Source of the DNA: Trichostrongylus colubriformis
Lineage: Eukaryota > Nematoda > Chromadorea > Rhabditida > Trichostrongylidae
NCBI GenBank assembly: GCA_963978905.1
Contig: OZ022256.1
Coordinates: 7,299,501 to 7,363,500, forward strand
Length of the DNA: 64,000 bases
Direction of reading: 5' to 3'
The position numbers and the translations under genes were made by a program. Of this stretch, positions 33,333 through 47,570 are shown in pieces. Each line of letters opens with the position of its first letter. The stretch's first letter is position 1. The notes beneath the pieces are model-generated. The model was not told the origin of the DNA, searched no databases, and worked only from the letters and a program-made list of their open reading frames with translations.

Positions 33333-36300
33333 TGCTGGTCGATCCTCTCTACAAACTGCGCCTCACTTTCACACTCACAGCACCCAGAAAAAAAAACTTT
33401 GTGGTGGCTTCAGCTAATCGCCGTGACAGAAAAGTGTCGTCCACCGGTAATTTGCACGCCCGAAGTTCTTTGTCAAAGATCGTCTCATTGTTCAGTAGTC
33501 CCTGCTCGCCATCACAACTACCACAGAGGGTCTTCTTCTTTGTGGCGAGTGATTATGAAGCATAGGTGAGGAACCGGAATAGGTATAATGTTCTTTTGAT
33601 GGCGACCCAAGAACAACCACGACCACCGTGACCGTCTAAGATGGCCATCTCCATCTAGTATCACCCAGAAAAGTAGCATAGGAGATGGAAAGTCATAGTT
33701 ACCACATCTAATTCAGCCTCATACAGATCAAATCATGGGTAACTAAAAATAAAACATTACCAACATTCTGGAAAAGCCCTTTTTTCATTTGCCTAGCGCG
33801 CAATTTCCAAAAACATTGCCCCAAGTACGCAAACAGTTACCTCCGCCAAGAAAATTGCCATATTAATGACCTGAGTGGACATGTGGGAATAACGACAGGA
33901 GCGCCGTGCCCTCCAATTTCATAATGAATAGCAGGCGCAATCTACTATTCCCTTCCAGCGATTACATGGAAAATGGAAAATACATGTAGTCTGAGAGTGG
34001 TAACAGGGCAGGCAGTATTACAATTTTTGTAGAGGAAAGTGGGCGTGGCTTATCAGTGGGCGGGGTTGCTAGAGGTAGTGGGAGCACATCCTCTACACTG
34101 AAAAAAATCTGAATTGCGAAGCCGCCGCGAAATGTGAAATAGGACTTAGCTATTATGGCGAGGTAATCAAAAACATATTGCCCACCACCTAATAGGCTCT
34201 TATAATTATTCGTAAAGAAATTCTAAAACCCTTCGAAATAGTCGCAAAATTTCGCTCACAATTTCAAACATAGTAACGATTAAAAACTTTTTGAACTCCA
34301 AGATAATGGAGATATAAGCTCAGTGATAGAGGTAGCCATATGAATTCAGAGTGGAAAATAAATAGGTAGCCAAGGAATCATAGGAAGTGGTGACGCGTAG
34401 GATCAAGTGAGAAAATTAAAAGAAATTTTTTGGGTAAATAGAATGAAACTCACGCTGATGAATTCAAGTAGAAAAAAGACTTTACATGTCCAGTAGAAAA
34501 AAGATTTTGTACAAAAACACTCAAAATCAAAAACACATGCAGGATGTCCTAAAAACAAGACAGGCCCGAATCCTCAATCTTTGCGGCGCTTAATCGCTGC
34601 GAAACGGCGGATTTCCCGTGTCGATGTATCCGGTGTGAAACGGCGCCGATGGCCAGATCACAACGTCGTCACCGTTACCGTTCATCGTCTACAAGACACA
34701 TGACTGGTTCTTCATTAGAGGGCGCTCGGTGAGGTAAGAGTGGGGATCTGTGTGTGGAAAGTAGGAGGAGGAGGAGCGCCAGTGAGTAACGCCTTTGCGG
34801 CGCTTGATGCGATATTGTGACCGTAGGTGAATGCGGTAAACGACCACAATGGTCGTACTAATCGTCCTTATGGGAACACCCTCGACCACAAAGCGTCGGC
34901 AAGGTGGATGGAGTCCACAGCACTGTGAACCTGTGACTTCTCCACAAATATAGTAGGTTGATACACAACTATTGCTGCTTTGCAGCCATTTTCATTCAAA
35001 AAAAAAAACGACAAAATTATCCTACAATTAGTTTAACCCAACAAACAAAATAATTTCACACTCAAAATAAACAAGAGCTTTTATAATACAGGATAACAAT
35101 TTTTCAACGAAAATACTGCTTAAACTCGCTATCAAACACCAAGGGTCTTAACAAGGAACTGTTGGGCCACCAGAAGGGGGTTAAAGTGGGTTTCGCCTCT
35201 CAGATGGTCCGTCACTAGTTATGAGCGTAGTCCCGAGGACAGAAGTCTCTCACAAGATTCGATCTCATAGAGCACGCAGGTTCAGCGCAGCACTGGTAGC
35301 TCCTGTGCTATTTCTTCACACTACTGTACAGACAAAAAGAGAAACTAATGAAATGTTCGCATGTCCTGCTGAGCTGGTGAAAGGCTCCGCTTAATCACCA
35401 CGATCGAGTGGGAGATTCTTTGATTGGGGAGCTGACTGTTGTAGACAGCGACGTTCTCGTTAATCACAGTGTACCATGTGAGAGTCTTCCGACTGGCCGT
35501 TTAGCACCAGATTGATTGCGGTCACATTCAGCGATCCGAATCCAATTGAAAACGTCAAGGAACCTTTCAAGAAAATCCCCACGCTTAGCAGAAGTCAAAT
35601 GATTCATAGCCACCTAGAACTCTAAAAAAGACATCTAAATCCAAAAATCATTCCCTATTAAACCCTGATAGGGTAAAGACCTGTCAAGATGTAAGATCAA
35701 TGAGTCCTTGGAGAGAGATATATAGGCTGGCAAAGTCGCTCTCCTCTAATGGTCGTTACTATGAAATCTAGCGGCATTTATGGCAGTTACGCTATTTTAC
35801 TGGCCGAATAAGGCGTAGTGACAGATGGAGTGTATTCTCACTCTCACGGTGATCAGACCTGCATCAATCCTCCTCCAGGCCAACCAAGTCTTCGATCATT
35901 CCGGGGTAGAAGACCCGTTCCGAAGATATGCACTGACCAGCACTCGGGTCCCCTCACGTCATGGTGAAGATCAAATTCCATTCACCTGCCACCACGATTG
36001 TGGATGGAATTCGTGTGCGCGGCGCATCCTAATAAGGGATTGAATGTCGTCGGAGATCTTCAAATTTCGAAGCTTACGGTTTGACAGTATCTAATTGAGC
36101 TTCGTTTCTGTAGGTAAAAAGAGAGAGACCCCAAGCACTTACTAAAAACAAGAAATTAGCCTTCTCGGCATTGCTTTCTACTGGGCGTTGCCCCGAGAAA
36201 CTCTTTAGTTTAACAGCTTTACCCGACACGTCTTTTGCTCATATAGGGTACGATACTCCTGCTAAGCAATCACAGAGCTGAATCTCGTTCAAAAACCTCC

Positions 36301-36862
36301 CAGGATCCTCGTATAGCGAAAACCAGCTTAGCTTGCTCTATAACTCCGCAACAACGTCGCTTCAGCTTACACACATCAATCGGACAAAAACGAGGAGAGC
36401 TAAGATCTCGGAGGTTGGATGTGGGCGATGTAGCGGCGAGAAAAGAGCGCGTAAACATCGAAATTAAGCGGCTATAACATCACCGCTGGAACTTATTCCT
36501 ATTCTAGCCGGCGCGCACGCGCTATCTTCAACGACAATCGCGCGACAATCGTACGTACCTCGTAATGCGGAAGCGCTCGAAAGATGCCTATGATTGTTGC
36601 CTTCAGTGCTAGTGTCGCACAATGAGTTATAATTGGACCCTTCAAAGAAAATTTATAAAATAGCTCATACTGTCTACGGCGCTCATATCAGCTTGTGAGC
36701 TTGAAGCGGAGAACTTATGAAATGGAAATTTTTGAAACAAATAGCTAAGAAGAGTCGCCCTGTCGGAGATATCTCCTTGGATTTACTTCCAGACAGTCGC
36801 CGAGTCCACATCCAGAATTTACAGAAAGATAGGCGCCCACCCTATAACACATAACACCCCCT
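33333..36862. other. Gene-poor stretch
   Basis: GC-box words (GGGCGTGGC and GGGCGGGG) at ~34040-34075, a CpG-rich block at 34570-34860 with open frames on both strands, the dispersed repeat copy at 35822-36030, and a CpG-rich patch at ~36510-36570. No gene recognised. Confidence 0.4.
35822..36030 (+). repeat. Dispersed repeat family R59, divergent copy
   Basis: Shares with 59143-59310 the blocks CTCACGGTG, ATCAG(G/A)(T/C)CTGCATCA and CCACCACGATT, and ends in GCGCGGCGCATCC, the counterpart of GCGCGGCGTATCC in the copy at 59915-60031. Confidence 0.6.
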
Positions 36863-37025
36863 GCGACAGACAGACAGACAGACACACACACAGAGACAGA
36901 CAGACAGACTGACAGACAGACGAACAGACGACACGTGGACAGAGAGACAGACATGGACAGACAGATAGATATACAGGCAGAAAGACAACAGGCATACAGA
37001 CACAAAGAGGCAGACAGACAGACAA
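36863..37025 (+). repeat. CAGA tetranucleotide microsatellite
   Basis: About 160 bp of imperfect (GACA)n with CACA and GATA variants. Confidence 0.95.
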
Positions 37026-40000
37026 ACAAATAAGCACACCGATTTTCTGGTCTGCATATACAGAGGATGAATGGATGAACACTAATGGGAGATGCTTTTT
37101 AAAGACAACTCATCCCCTGATAAAATGCTGATTCTTTGATATAGAAAGAACTAGACATTGTAAAAATTCAAACAGAGCAACTCGTCCAGTGGGAATGGCT
37201 GCTCGATGAAAGATGCACCTCAGCAGCCAAGTGCGTCGCACCAATCCGGCCAAAAGTTAATATCTCACATCTTAGACGATGCTCTCCTAAGCTGACGTAA
37301 GTTTAAAAAAATTTGAAACTTCCGTGACATAAACGTTCTACGAGTGACATTCACCTGACACTGTATAATCACATCGTCTTTATCGCGTCGCCAAAACTGC
37401 TGCACCTTGATTCATGATGAGCGATGCGAGCTGGTGATAACGTTTAATGGCAACTCTTGTCCATAATTACCGTTCGGATCGGGAGCACTTGCGAAGAAAC
37501 TACGAACGATGTCCCAATGCCGCTGAGGTGATCGGCCTAACAGGGCCTGGTGAGTGGCAGAAAGGGATTCTTTCTCGCAAAATTTCGATTGACCTGCTCG
37601 AATTTTTTACTCTGAACTATGGAACAGGTCAGACCAATGTCATAGATGGAATATTTCGGAAAAAAATGGGAAATTTTGGAAGTTCTGGGAGTGAGCTGAA
37701 GAATTCGGCTGAAATCGCAGAGATTCCCAGTCTGAGATCTACAGGAAGCCCTTGAAGATAGCCGTATGACTCTTTCTGCAGACCCCATAAAACTCAAACC
37801 CTGTGACGCCAAGTAGCCCCTTTGAGTCCTTTTAGCACCACAAAAACTCAGAAGCAATGATCTGTTGAACAATAAAGCTCATAAGAACCTACAGTAACCA
37901 TAAACAGTGAATGTCGATGAACACAGTAGAAGGCAGGCGACAATACGACGCCAGCGGTGTTAACCTTCACGCCTCGACTGTTCACCGCTGGCGACAGTCG
38001 CACGATAGCGATGAAAATGCAAGGATGAACTGGCTAAATAGGGTTTATACCATCTTGACATTCATCGGTAACGGTGGTCGAGCGCTGGGGAAGTCGCCGC
38101 CCGCGCATGCGTACGCCTGAATCGCCACTGTTATGCAAATCACCGCCGACGCCTGCCGCTGCGATAACAAGTGCCATAAGTCGAGGCGAAGGTAATGCGA
38201 TCAGCCGTCATCCCAGACACGAACGGAGGGAGAATCTACTCGAAAAGATCACACGTCTTGAGATAGGAGATTTATCGCTGGGAACCCACATCCACACTGG
38301 GACCGGAGATAGTGGGAACAGCATGAGCTTCACATTGTCGCACGGGTATATAGGCTAGCAGCGTGATTTTCGAGAATTTTTTGGAGTTATCTGGCCTACA
38401 GGGTTATCTCGAGCCTTGCAGCACCTCCCCACAAGCTCTTCCCGCAAGACAGGCAAGAATGTGTAGGGTTCGGAGGTAAGTACAATTTTTAGGCTCAAGA
38501 AATATTCTTTGCGAATTTTAACATTCTGCGCACTAAATCCACTTACTGAAGGGGAACTTGTAGGAAATATTTTCAGATGTCTGGAAGGTTCTACGGCGTT
38601 TCCTTTTCAACAGTACAATGAGAGTACGGCTGTAGCAAGTCACCAGAGACAGCAAATGCCTTTCCATTATCAAAAAAAAATAAATTCGTGGCGCACCGTA
38701 GTGCTGAACAGGGTACGTTTCAGTTCGATACTCGATTCCAAGAGCATTTCTACCGTACCCAGAAATCCCCTCCCACGCCTAACAAAGTGAATCGGTTGTC
38801 GGTTGACGGCTATGTCCCATCTTGTTCGTGCGCCATGCGCATGTTCCCAGGCATATCGCTGCGAACTAATGAGGGCTCCTATAGACGGGCCTATTACTGT
38901 CCGCCCTCTTAAAAAATCGTCGACGCGCAGTTGAATGACGCGGAAAAACTCGAAGGATCCGTCAGTGTTGTCGCTCACGTTACCACAAGTGGGAAACCGC
39001 TGTTGATGGCCTTTCAGTTAAGCATCTTCACGTGAAAACGCACCCACACGCCCACGACTATGGTTTACGGTAGGTAGTTTCGTGCTTGGGAAGGGATGGT
39101 TCGGTGATTGGCGGAAAGATATCACCGTAGAATCCGGCTGCCATTGAAACTGAAATTAACGAGAAATGTTTTCAGCAGCTTGAGGGAAACGACCTTCGCG
39201 TTCGCTGGCCCACCGGTGCTGAGGCAGGCGCGATGTTATCGTGCGACGATTTCATATCGCACTGCGATCAGTAGCCACGATTTCGTCACCTCGTCGAACC
39301 CACAATTAACCGCGATAAACGCACGCGCGACCGATGACAAACGGTCGTTCCAAGAAGTTCCCGAACGGTGACAGAAGGCAATGAATTGAAAGTTTCCACA
39401 ACAACTGCGAGACTTACATATATTGAAACGGAGGGGATTGCATTATTATCTCGAGCTGGCGCTGCTCATCGTCTGTACAAAAAAAGATGCCAACCGGAGG
39501 AACTTTTATGAACCTATCAATATAACTCGGAAAAAGAAGTGAAATAAAAGCTAATACAAAAAGATTGAAGATTCTGAGACCATGCTCGAGATCGTAACTA
39601 GCTAAAGAAGCAGGAGAGGGTACCGTGACCCTTGATGAAACCAAGAAAGTTGTACTAACTTATTAGAAATAGGATACATATACTTTTTTTGTTGTTGTCT
39701 CGAATAATTCATTCGTAGTCTGATTCCCCTTCGACCTATCTGGTAGGTTGATAATGCCCTTTCTTCCTTGGTTCGAACCCTCTTGACTACGCTTTTGTAA
39801 GGAGTTTAAGATTTCTCTGGCCCTCTTGACTAGCTACAGTGTTGTTTTAATTTCTGTTAGCGTTTCTGGCGCGTCTTCGCACGCATCAATAAATAAATAA
39901 ATAAATAAAAAATATTAGTGCGAACCAGTAGATCGTTAATTATTAGTTCCGCTCGATCATTTCTAGCTCATTCCGCTACACAGTATCAAATCAGGTTCAG

Positions 40001-43000
40001 GTCATAAAAAAGAATATTAGCCAAATGATGATCCTACTATAGTATCTGACTTCCTACAGAAATGCGCAACTCACTTACCTTCCAATCTTTGGACTTCAAA
40101 GATAGACTCAAAACAAAAAGAATGAAAGATAAAGATTCCAGTTAGAATTAGAATCAGACGATGCGCCACGCATTCTGTATCTCAAGTCAAAATCACGGTT
40201 GTATTTGAATGCAATTTAGCCTATACGTGACTTACAGAGCCACGAAGCACGGAGTATATTCACCATCAAAATGAGGCCAACAGCAAATGACCGATCACGC
40301 TGAGTGGAAAGCTTGGCTAAGCCTAGCCATCATTGCTTGCTTCAAGATTCCATCCCTAGGCCTTACGAGTAAAGCGGCAACACTTATCACTGGTCCTTCT
40401 CATCTTAGGGATAGAAGGTGTTCCTAGTTCTACCAAGAGCTCCCTGCCTCTCCTGCTTCTAGTAAAAGCTCCTTGAGAAAAGCAGAGGGAGATCACATTC
40501 CAAATAGGACAGCGGTATGCTTTTTCACAAGGGAGGTAGTCAAATTTAATGTTCACAATCAGCTTGTAGCCTCATAATTAAAATCAATTAGAAGCTGCCT
40601 GTACCAGACACTAGAGATTACCGTCTTAATAAACAAAAACAAAACGTACTAAACCCTAATCATGCCTTAAAAATTGTTCAGGAGGAAGCGCAATAAAGCA
40701 GGCTTTTAGATGAGTGGATGGGTGATTACGGCCTTACCAACTGAGGTCCAAGGTACCTGCAGATTGAGAAGTACTGCCCATAGCCATACGAGACATCCAG
40801 AAGTGGTCATGATTACCTCATAGCAGCAGTCATTACTCAAAAATAATAAACCAAAATATGTGCGGGGCAGAACGTCTCTGTTAGACTTCAGCGAGGTAGA
40901 AACGTTATGCCAATGAAAGTTCCAGATCTAACCTAGTGTCGGCATATCAAAGAAAGTCACTCGACTAATAAAGTATGAAGGAAAAGGTGAGGTGAAGCAT
41001 AATTTACTGATTTAAAAACTTCGCAGAGCACGCAAAGGTCTCCTTTGCAGACGAAAATGGATTATAACGGACTCATTGCCGGGCTGGTTTCGGGTTTTGA
41101 TTGTATTGTTTGTTTTGTTTTCGATTCTTGAATCTTGCAGCTAACGAAGCTATTCACCGAAATGTGAAAACGACTACTTCAGACAGTGTCGTAAATCACC
41201 TTACACATCCGGGTGCTTAACGGATAGAGTCGTTACCGTTGAATGGACGACTTCACGGACCCTTTCAATGAGCCATATGTGGCTAGTTGGAAGTGGAATA
41301 ACCTCAGTGTCTGGAACACAACAACAGCAACATTCGAAGGAAGCAGGTCCGTATAAGATTCGCATTTGACGCCGTCTGACACTCCAAGAATGAATTCAAA
41401 ATGACGGGCATACACGACGGTAAATCAACGCCTTCAATTTTTCCACGGCTCATTGGGCAGCACCGTAAACTTGACCGAATTCGACTGCGCTTTTTTTGGA
41501 AGGTTCATTGACTGGGGATTCAGCACAGAATTTTCCTACTAAAGACACATTACATCAGATGTTTATGGTAAGCAGCTCACGACGTCTTCCTAGGAAATAT
41601 TGCACGTCCTTCACTACGTCTACGTAACGATACATCATCGTCGTGACGTGATCCGTGTGGGATCAAAGGAAGAGATTGTCTTATCGTTGGTGGGCGGCTA
41701 GCATATGTGAAAACATTGCGTACTCAGAAGATAACATGACCTTTGACCGCTTCAGACTCTCTTACCGTAGTCTATATGGCAGGGAATACGGTAGGTGGAC
41801 TTCCAAAAGTCCCATATCAAGAATGATTAACAAGGGGAAATTAGCCAAAGAACAAGATTGAAAACAGAAACGCCTCTATCCTTTATAAAAAGGAATCTGA
41901 AAGTTATCAAAACATTTTTGAACCAATTTTTCTGTCAAGAAAACTAAAAAAAATGTCGTTTGCATAACATGATATCCAGCATGGTCTTCATAGAGAACCA
42001 TGTATTCTTTCAAAATTCCGAGGAAAAAATTGGTGCTAAAATACATTTGCCAGAGAAGGCTTTGCGAAAGACCTATAAGAACAGCTACCCCGTGAAACTA
42101 ACTTGTGAAATTTTCAACAAGCGTCTTACTCACTGATCTATGTTCAGTGGTGGAGCACTGTAGTCGACAAGGGGAACACGGAACTGAAGCTGTGTGGCGG
42201 TGAAGTAGGCCGTGGACCGCTGGGCCAAAAAAAAACTGGGAGTTTTCGTAAAAAAAAATACCAAGGGATCAATGCCTTCCAGATAACTTGAACTTGAAAT
42301 CACTCACAAAATTGCTGTTTTTACATGGCGGGTAAGTACACGAGTTAATTTCGAAAGATAAAATGCATATAAATATCTTAAATCTGAATGAAGCAATTCT
42401 AACACTTTTCAGAGCCGCCCACGTCCTGGACTTTCTCAATATTTGTAGTAGCCATTAAATAAGCGAATTACGTAACCGATGAATAATTAGGGAGTAGTCC
42501 TAGTGAGTAGTGTCTGATGAGGCGATACTGTACTGTGTAATGCTGAGAGACCTAATTGGATCCAACGGATCAGCCGTTTGGCAAACACGCGGGGTGAGAC
42601 CGGACATCGGGTCATCGAGGATTTGCTACTACAATCACCCATTGCACGGCATAGAAAGCCCCATTACACTTCAGACATTTGCTTTGGAGGACTGAAATCT
42701 TCACAGCCACTGATTAACTTACCCAAGTTAGGCAGCAACTTCTCGAAAAACCTACCCAGCAGATTGGGTAATGAGTAACTTTATGGAGTTCCTTTGCAGG
42801 TAGATCAGATGACAACACTGATCAGCGATTCAAGGTCAGCGATTTCTGTTTCCACAGATACTACTACCACAAAAACACTTTCGCCTAAAAGCTCTCGATT
42901 TTTTAGCTGTCAGACCTGGTAACGTACCGTGGGCTTTGCAAAACCTCGCATACGTTCCTCAAACCCCCATAAAATTCCCCCTTTAAGCCCTCTCCTCTCC

Positions 43001-45260
43001 GCGCTTCCCGCTGACCCGAACTTCACCACCACAGGCGCACATCTGGCCAATTGCGATTCGAGTTAAGTAAGCGCGACTCCGGAGAACAAAGAAACTTTGT
43101 GATGGCCAAGGCGGCAGGCGTTAGTTGGCTGCTGAGTGACCATCAGCAACTCCCCGTCTCGCTGCCCATTAAACTCATCCCCTTTAACTTATGGCAGTCA
43201 TAAACCAAGCGAGGACAATACGGAACTCAACGGGTTAGACCGTAAAACTGTCGCGCCGTACCACGACATCATCGATATTCTTTTACGAACGGCAAGGGTC
43301 AAGAGTTCGAATCGTGTGGCCTTTGAGTGCGATCTTAGCATTTACAACCGATTTGACGGCAGGATAGAGTACGGTAAACTACAAAGATTTTCAGGGAATA
43401 TCCTTGTCTCGAACTTGCTAAAAGTTTAGAGAAGCTGGTGATCTGTGGTGACCCTTCACGCCTTTAAAAAGCAGCCAGATCCCGTTTTTCCGTATTTTAA
43501 AAAATTACACCATTCAAAGACAGCATAAAATATAACAGAAAACTGATTTTTGATGTCAGAACCAGAAGTTAAATACAGCTTAGAAAATCCCAGAAGTCAG
43601 GTGGAATTCTCGAGAGAACTCACGTTGTCCAGGTTTGAAAAGTGAAATTTTGCAAAATAGATGGGTATTTGAGGGTAAGTGGGCATGTTATAGGTAACCT
43701 CGGGTAAGCCACACAGAATAGCTGAGGTCTGAGCACAGATTACTGGAACATCCAACATCAAACGTTGTCCTCAACCAATCACCCATTCGTGCTGGCCCAA
43801 AAGCAAGTATGGGGTATCCATGTTCGAATGTGAAGTTTCTCTGATTGATTAACCCTAGAAGGGGACCGAGATCAGTCAGGCGGGTAAATTTCACCCAAGT
43901 TGCATAGGTGAAGGACCCTCTATATTCTCATCGAGTGAGATCCCATAAAGGAAACAAGCGAAATCAAGGAGGAGTTGAACGCAGCAGAAAATCCAGTCAT
44001 CTTACATTTTGCCCATATATGACACCCGAACAAAGTTATCGAAAAGGGTGCGGGGCTAAAACGTCGAAAAAAAAGATCGTGTAAAAAAACCAGCCAGGAA
44101 AGAAGCTGTAGGACCCTAGAATAAGGCAGAAGAAGAAAAGTTGTTTACAATTTACGCACAGACCATTTCCCATCGAAAGCCGCCCGCTTCAGAAAAAAAT
44201 GTGCGCCAATGCGTTGATTTTTTTAAACGATCCCAAATGATATCCTTTGATAAAACAACATCGAAACATGTTACTGTAACACCATGATCACCTACAAACA
44301 AGCGTGTTATAAGAACTGGCTCAAGTCTCGGCAACTAACAAAACGCCGCCACTGACGCGAAGCTTTTTGCGACGACGCGGATGGCGCCGTCCGCTTCGCA
44401 GTGGTGGCGGTACGCCTTTTGTGGCCGCCGGAGGAGTTTTTTCCGTTTGTCGTACACAACTCCACCACGAACGATAGCCAAACATTTACGCGCATTCATC
44501 AAAGTTGCTGACCGACAACTCGTACGTGGAAAAAACAGTGACTCGAGTGCGATGTCTAAACTGTGGAACTTTTTGATAGCGTAAAATGTGCGTATCATAA
44601 GAGCCGGGCCGTGAACACGGATCTGACAGCAGAATCGTCGAAAGAAACCCAAAGATTCCTCCGAGTTGAAGGTTAAGGTCAACACGACAGTGTGTGTAAA
44701 TACACTAAACGATGTGAGGGCATTAGCAGACTTACGCAAGGTCTCTAAACGATCTCAAGAGTTCCCGAGGATACTTCAACACGGTCGCTGGACGATCAAG
44801 GCTATAGGAACGTGCAACGATAGTTAGGTGAACACGCCAACGTTCAAGTTCTCAGCGGCGTCAGCTCAAATTTCCAAGGTTTTTTTTTAATACGAAAACT
44901 GTTCGTCGGAGCGGGTTCACAGCCGCGCCTGACTCAGCCATGAGAAAAGGAAGAGTCACGAAGCCATTCGGAAATTTGAGCAAAGCAGCTTGGTATTACT
45001 GTATTGCGGCTGGACAAAAGCAATGGTGGCTTGAAGTTCATCCACAGGAGTTTTTCATCATCGAGAAGCGGCTAGGATACGGTGTTCATCATCAACTGAG
45101 CAGTTTTTGGTGTTTGCTGCATAATGAATTGATGCTATGACGAATATTGTCTAATTTATCATAGCAATATAACAATAATTCAATGCTAAAAATAACAATA
45201 AAAGTAATTTGATCCAATAGTATATTAAATACAATGGTAAATCCAGTATCAGAAGCTTGG
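37026..45260. other. Gene-poor stretch
   Basis: Contains a hairpin at 37949-37993 (CGCCAGCGGTG and its complement), a CpG-rich plus-strand frame at 38108-38355, an open minus-strand frame at 38670-38978 that looks like repeat-derived sequence, and a candidate exon at 39176-39274. AT-rich filler dominates 39660-42500. Nothing can be named. Confidence 0.4.
39176..39274 (+). CDS. Weak candidate terminal exon, unrecognised
   Basis: ATGTTTTCAG is followed by 32 codons and TAG in phase 0 (QLEGNDLRVRWPTGAEAGA..). The acceptor is as good as those of the real genes and codon use is plausible. No upstream exon was found, and the other strand is open across the same CpG-rich island. Confidence 0.18.
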   Translation, partial: QLEGNDLRVRWPTGAEAGAMLSCDDFISHCDQ

Positions 45261-45268
45261 CTTCGCCA

Positions 45269-45440
45269 ACAGACAAACAGACAAACAAACAAACAAACGT
45301 ACATACATACATAAAAACAAGCGGGCAGGCAGACAGACACACAGGCAGACAGGCAGGCAGACAGACAGACGGACATACATACATACAGACAGACAAGCAG
45401 ACACACGGACAGACAGTCAGTCAGACAGACAAACAAAGAA
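45269..45440 (+). repeat. CAGA/CAAA microsatellite
   Basis: About 170 bp of CAAACAGA, CAGG, CATA and CAGA units. Third member of the same repeat type in the window. Confidence 0.95.
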
Positions 45441-47419
45441 ACAGTCACACCAAACTTTTGCTTCATGTGTAGGACGTTGGGTCTCCATATGTATTATGTT
45501 GGGTATGCAGAGCGCGGTTGTGACCATCTATCAGTTTCCCATACCCGAGATCGGGTCCCGCTCACGCTTTCCTCTACGTAAGGCATGATAGATGGTAAAG
45601 CGTGGTCTGATGCTTACTCGGCGATCTCAACTGCAGACAGGGAATGACCTGTGAGTAAGTGGGGTCCTACAGACAAAGTTTCATAGTATACTAGCATACG
45701 ATGAAAACTTCTGGAAACCTCACACTCTTTAGCCCTTCTAGCTTGAGAACCAGTTGCAGTTCATACAAATGAGAATCGTTCAGAAACAGCTGCGAACTCC
45801 CATCAACCGCAGAACATCAGCTGTGTCAGAGGTATGATAAAGTGATTGGATGATAATGCAAAGTATCTAAAAATATCTGATCAAGCAGTGCTTGAATGGT
45901 CTGCAAGGATCGCTTAGCTGTCAATTAGTGAAGCACGGCAGAATTTACAGCGATCTGTGCAAATTGATCAGCGATCTTTTCACTGAAGTTATTTTATAAT
46001 CAAATACCGCGTACTAACTTTGTTAGTCAATAAAGGAAATAAGAGCAAAATGCAGATGAAGTTTCTTCGTGTTTTTTTCTAATTAAATGATCTGTGCAAC
46101 CCAGATAAAGCAAAGATTTTGCGACACTCCTCAAAAATCCTCACAGACACTTACAAAGCGCGGTACTGAACATCTTCCAATTACAATTTCTAGAATTTGA
46201 TTTTTAATTATTTTCAGACTTCCAGGACGCTATTTTGAGGCGGAAATCGACAAGCTATGTCGGCTTTCAAAACGTATTATAGTTGGAATGCGATAGGAAG
46301 CGTTTTGAATTCCGTCTACCATAGGAACAACGCGGTGCCCAGAGCACCACCGTATAATGCCCGAAGATGAATCAAAAAGGCAAATCAAATTTGCCGACTA
46401 TGGACGCCGCAAAAGCAACATGACAACACGGGCGATCACTGTAGGAAACATACCGTTCTGTATGACACTCTCTATATCAGTCTCCCCGCTATCACTGTTT
46501 TAAGCTTCTTCTACATGATAAGTGATGCTATCATTAGAAATGAGTTACTATAGGAATTTTATGATGTGAGGGTAGAAACGGTGGAAAAAATGAGAGGAAA
46601 ACAACGTAAGTGAAAACTGGAGCGAGTGGGATTTTGCTAATAATTAGATGGACAGATTGGGAAATGAACAGAAACATCTGCACACCAAAGATAGCCTAAA
46701 TAATGGCTCATGAAAAGCGGAGTCTGATTCAAAAGGTACCGAAAAAATCGAGATATTGTCTAGCATCAATGGCTTAGCTGTCGTTCAAAAGTTGACTTAC
46801 AATGGTGACATTTCCCCCTGAAATCCTTGAATTATTTGACATCCCAAACACGTGGGAATGGGGACTCTTACCAGCGAAACGGCCTAATCCGGACATTTCT
46901 GAACCATTCCCCAGAGTGAAAACCGGGCCCAGTCTCAACAAGTGACAGGAAACTTTCCACCATTTAGCTCCTTTAGGCGATCTCTGGGAATGGTGGTATT
47001 CCTACACATTGGCTTTATACGTGACCTACCATCATGGCCTGCAGCATACGGATGTATCTTATTTGCGATGAGCCTCCAGCTATAAAACAAGCCTGATGCA
47101 AGGATGCTAAAATTGAGGCCGAAATCTTTGTCATGGAAGAAACTCAAAGCTGATTCTCCGTGCACCATCCCTTAGCTGGCCTGTCCAGATCAAAAATATC
47201 AGACGTAATGACAATTTTCTCAAAAAATACACATATTAGCCCAGCATATTTAAAAACAAAAAAAGGTAAAGCATTCGCATTGCTTGGCTTTTTTTGGATT
47301 GTGCTACCAATTTCACTTTCATTTAGGTGTAGTGAATAATAAAGAATAATAATTAATTGAAATGGCGTTTGGAAGCAATCTGCCCTATAGAATAACTTGC
47401 TGGTTCATGCAAGTCAATG

Positions 47420-47570
47420 TTCCCATCCCGCAGACGGATTTGCTACCAACTCAGCGACTTAAGAAAGATAAGGGACTCGGTTCGCCTGGGCAGACACTGT
47501 GTCGGGATTCGAACTCCGAACCATTTTAGTGATGGTAGAAAGACTTGTCACTACACTGTCCCCGCCATAA
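47420..47570 (-). mobile_element. tRNA-derived SINE-like element
   Basis: On the minus strand, GACAGTGTAGTGACAAG resembles a pol III A-box region and GAGTTCGAATCC, about 40 bp further on, is an excellent B-box. The acceptor-stem pairing of a real tRNA is absent. The 3' part ends TTGGTAGCAAA, which recurs inverted in the copy at 51378. Confidence 0.55.

Noticed and set aside
36863..37025. Regularly repeated units as a CRISPR-like array
   Set aside because: Simple tetranucleotide repeat without spacers, in a eukaryotic genome.
38670..38978. 102-codon minus-strand ORF (FVRRGRGFLGTVEML...)
   Set aside because: Protein-like in appearance, but no splice sites or partner exons were found and the overlapping plus-strand frame is also open. 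Most likely a dispersed repeat.
39765..39785. GGTTCGAACCC, a tRNA B-box-like word
   Set aside because: Flanks do not form a T-stem, acceptor stem or D-arm, so it is not a tRNA gene.
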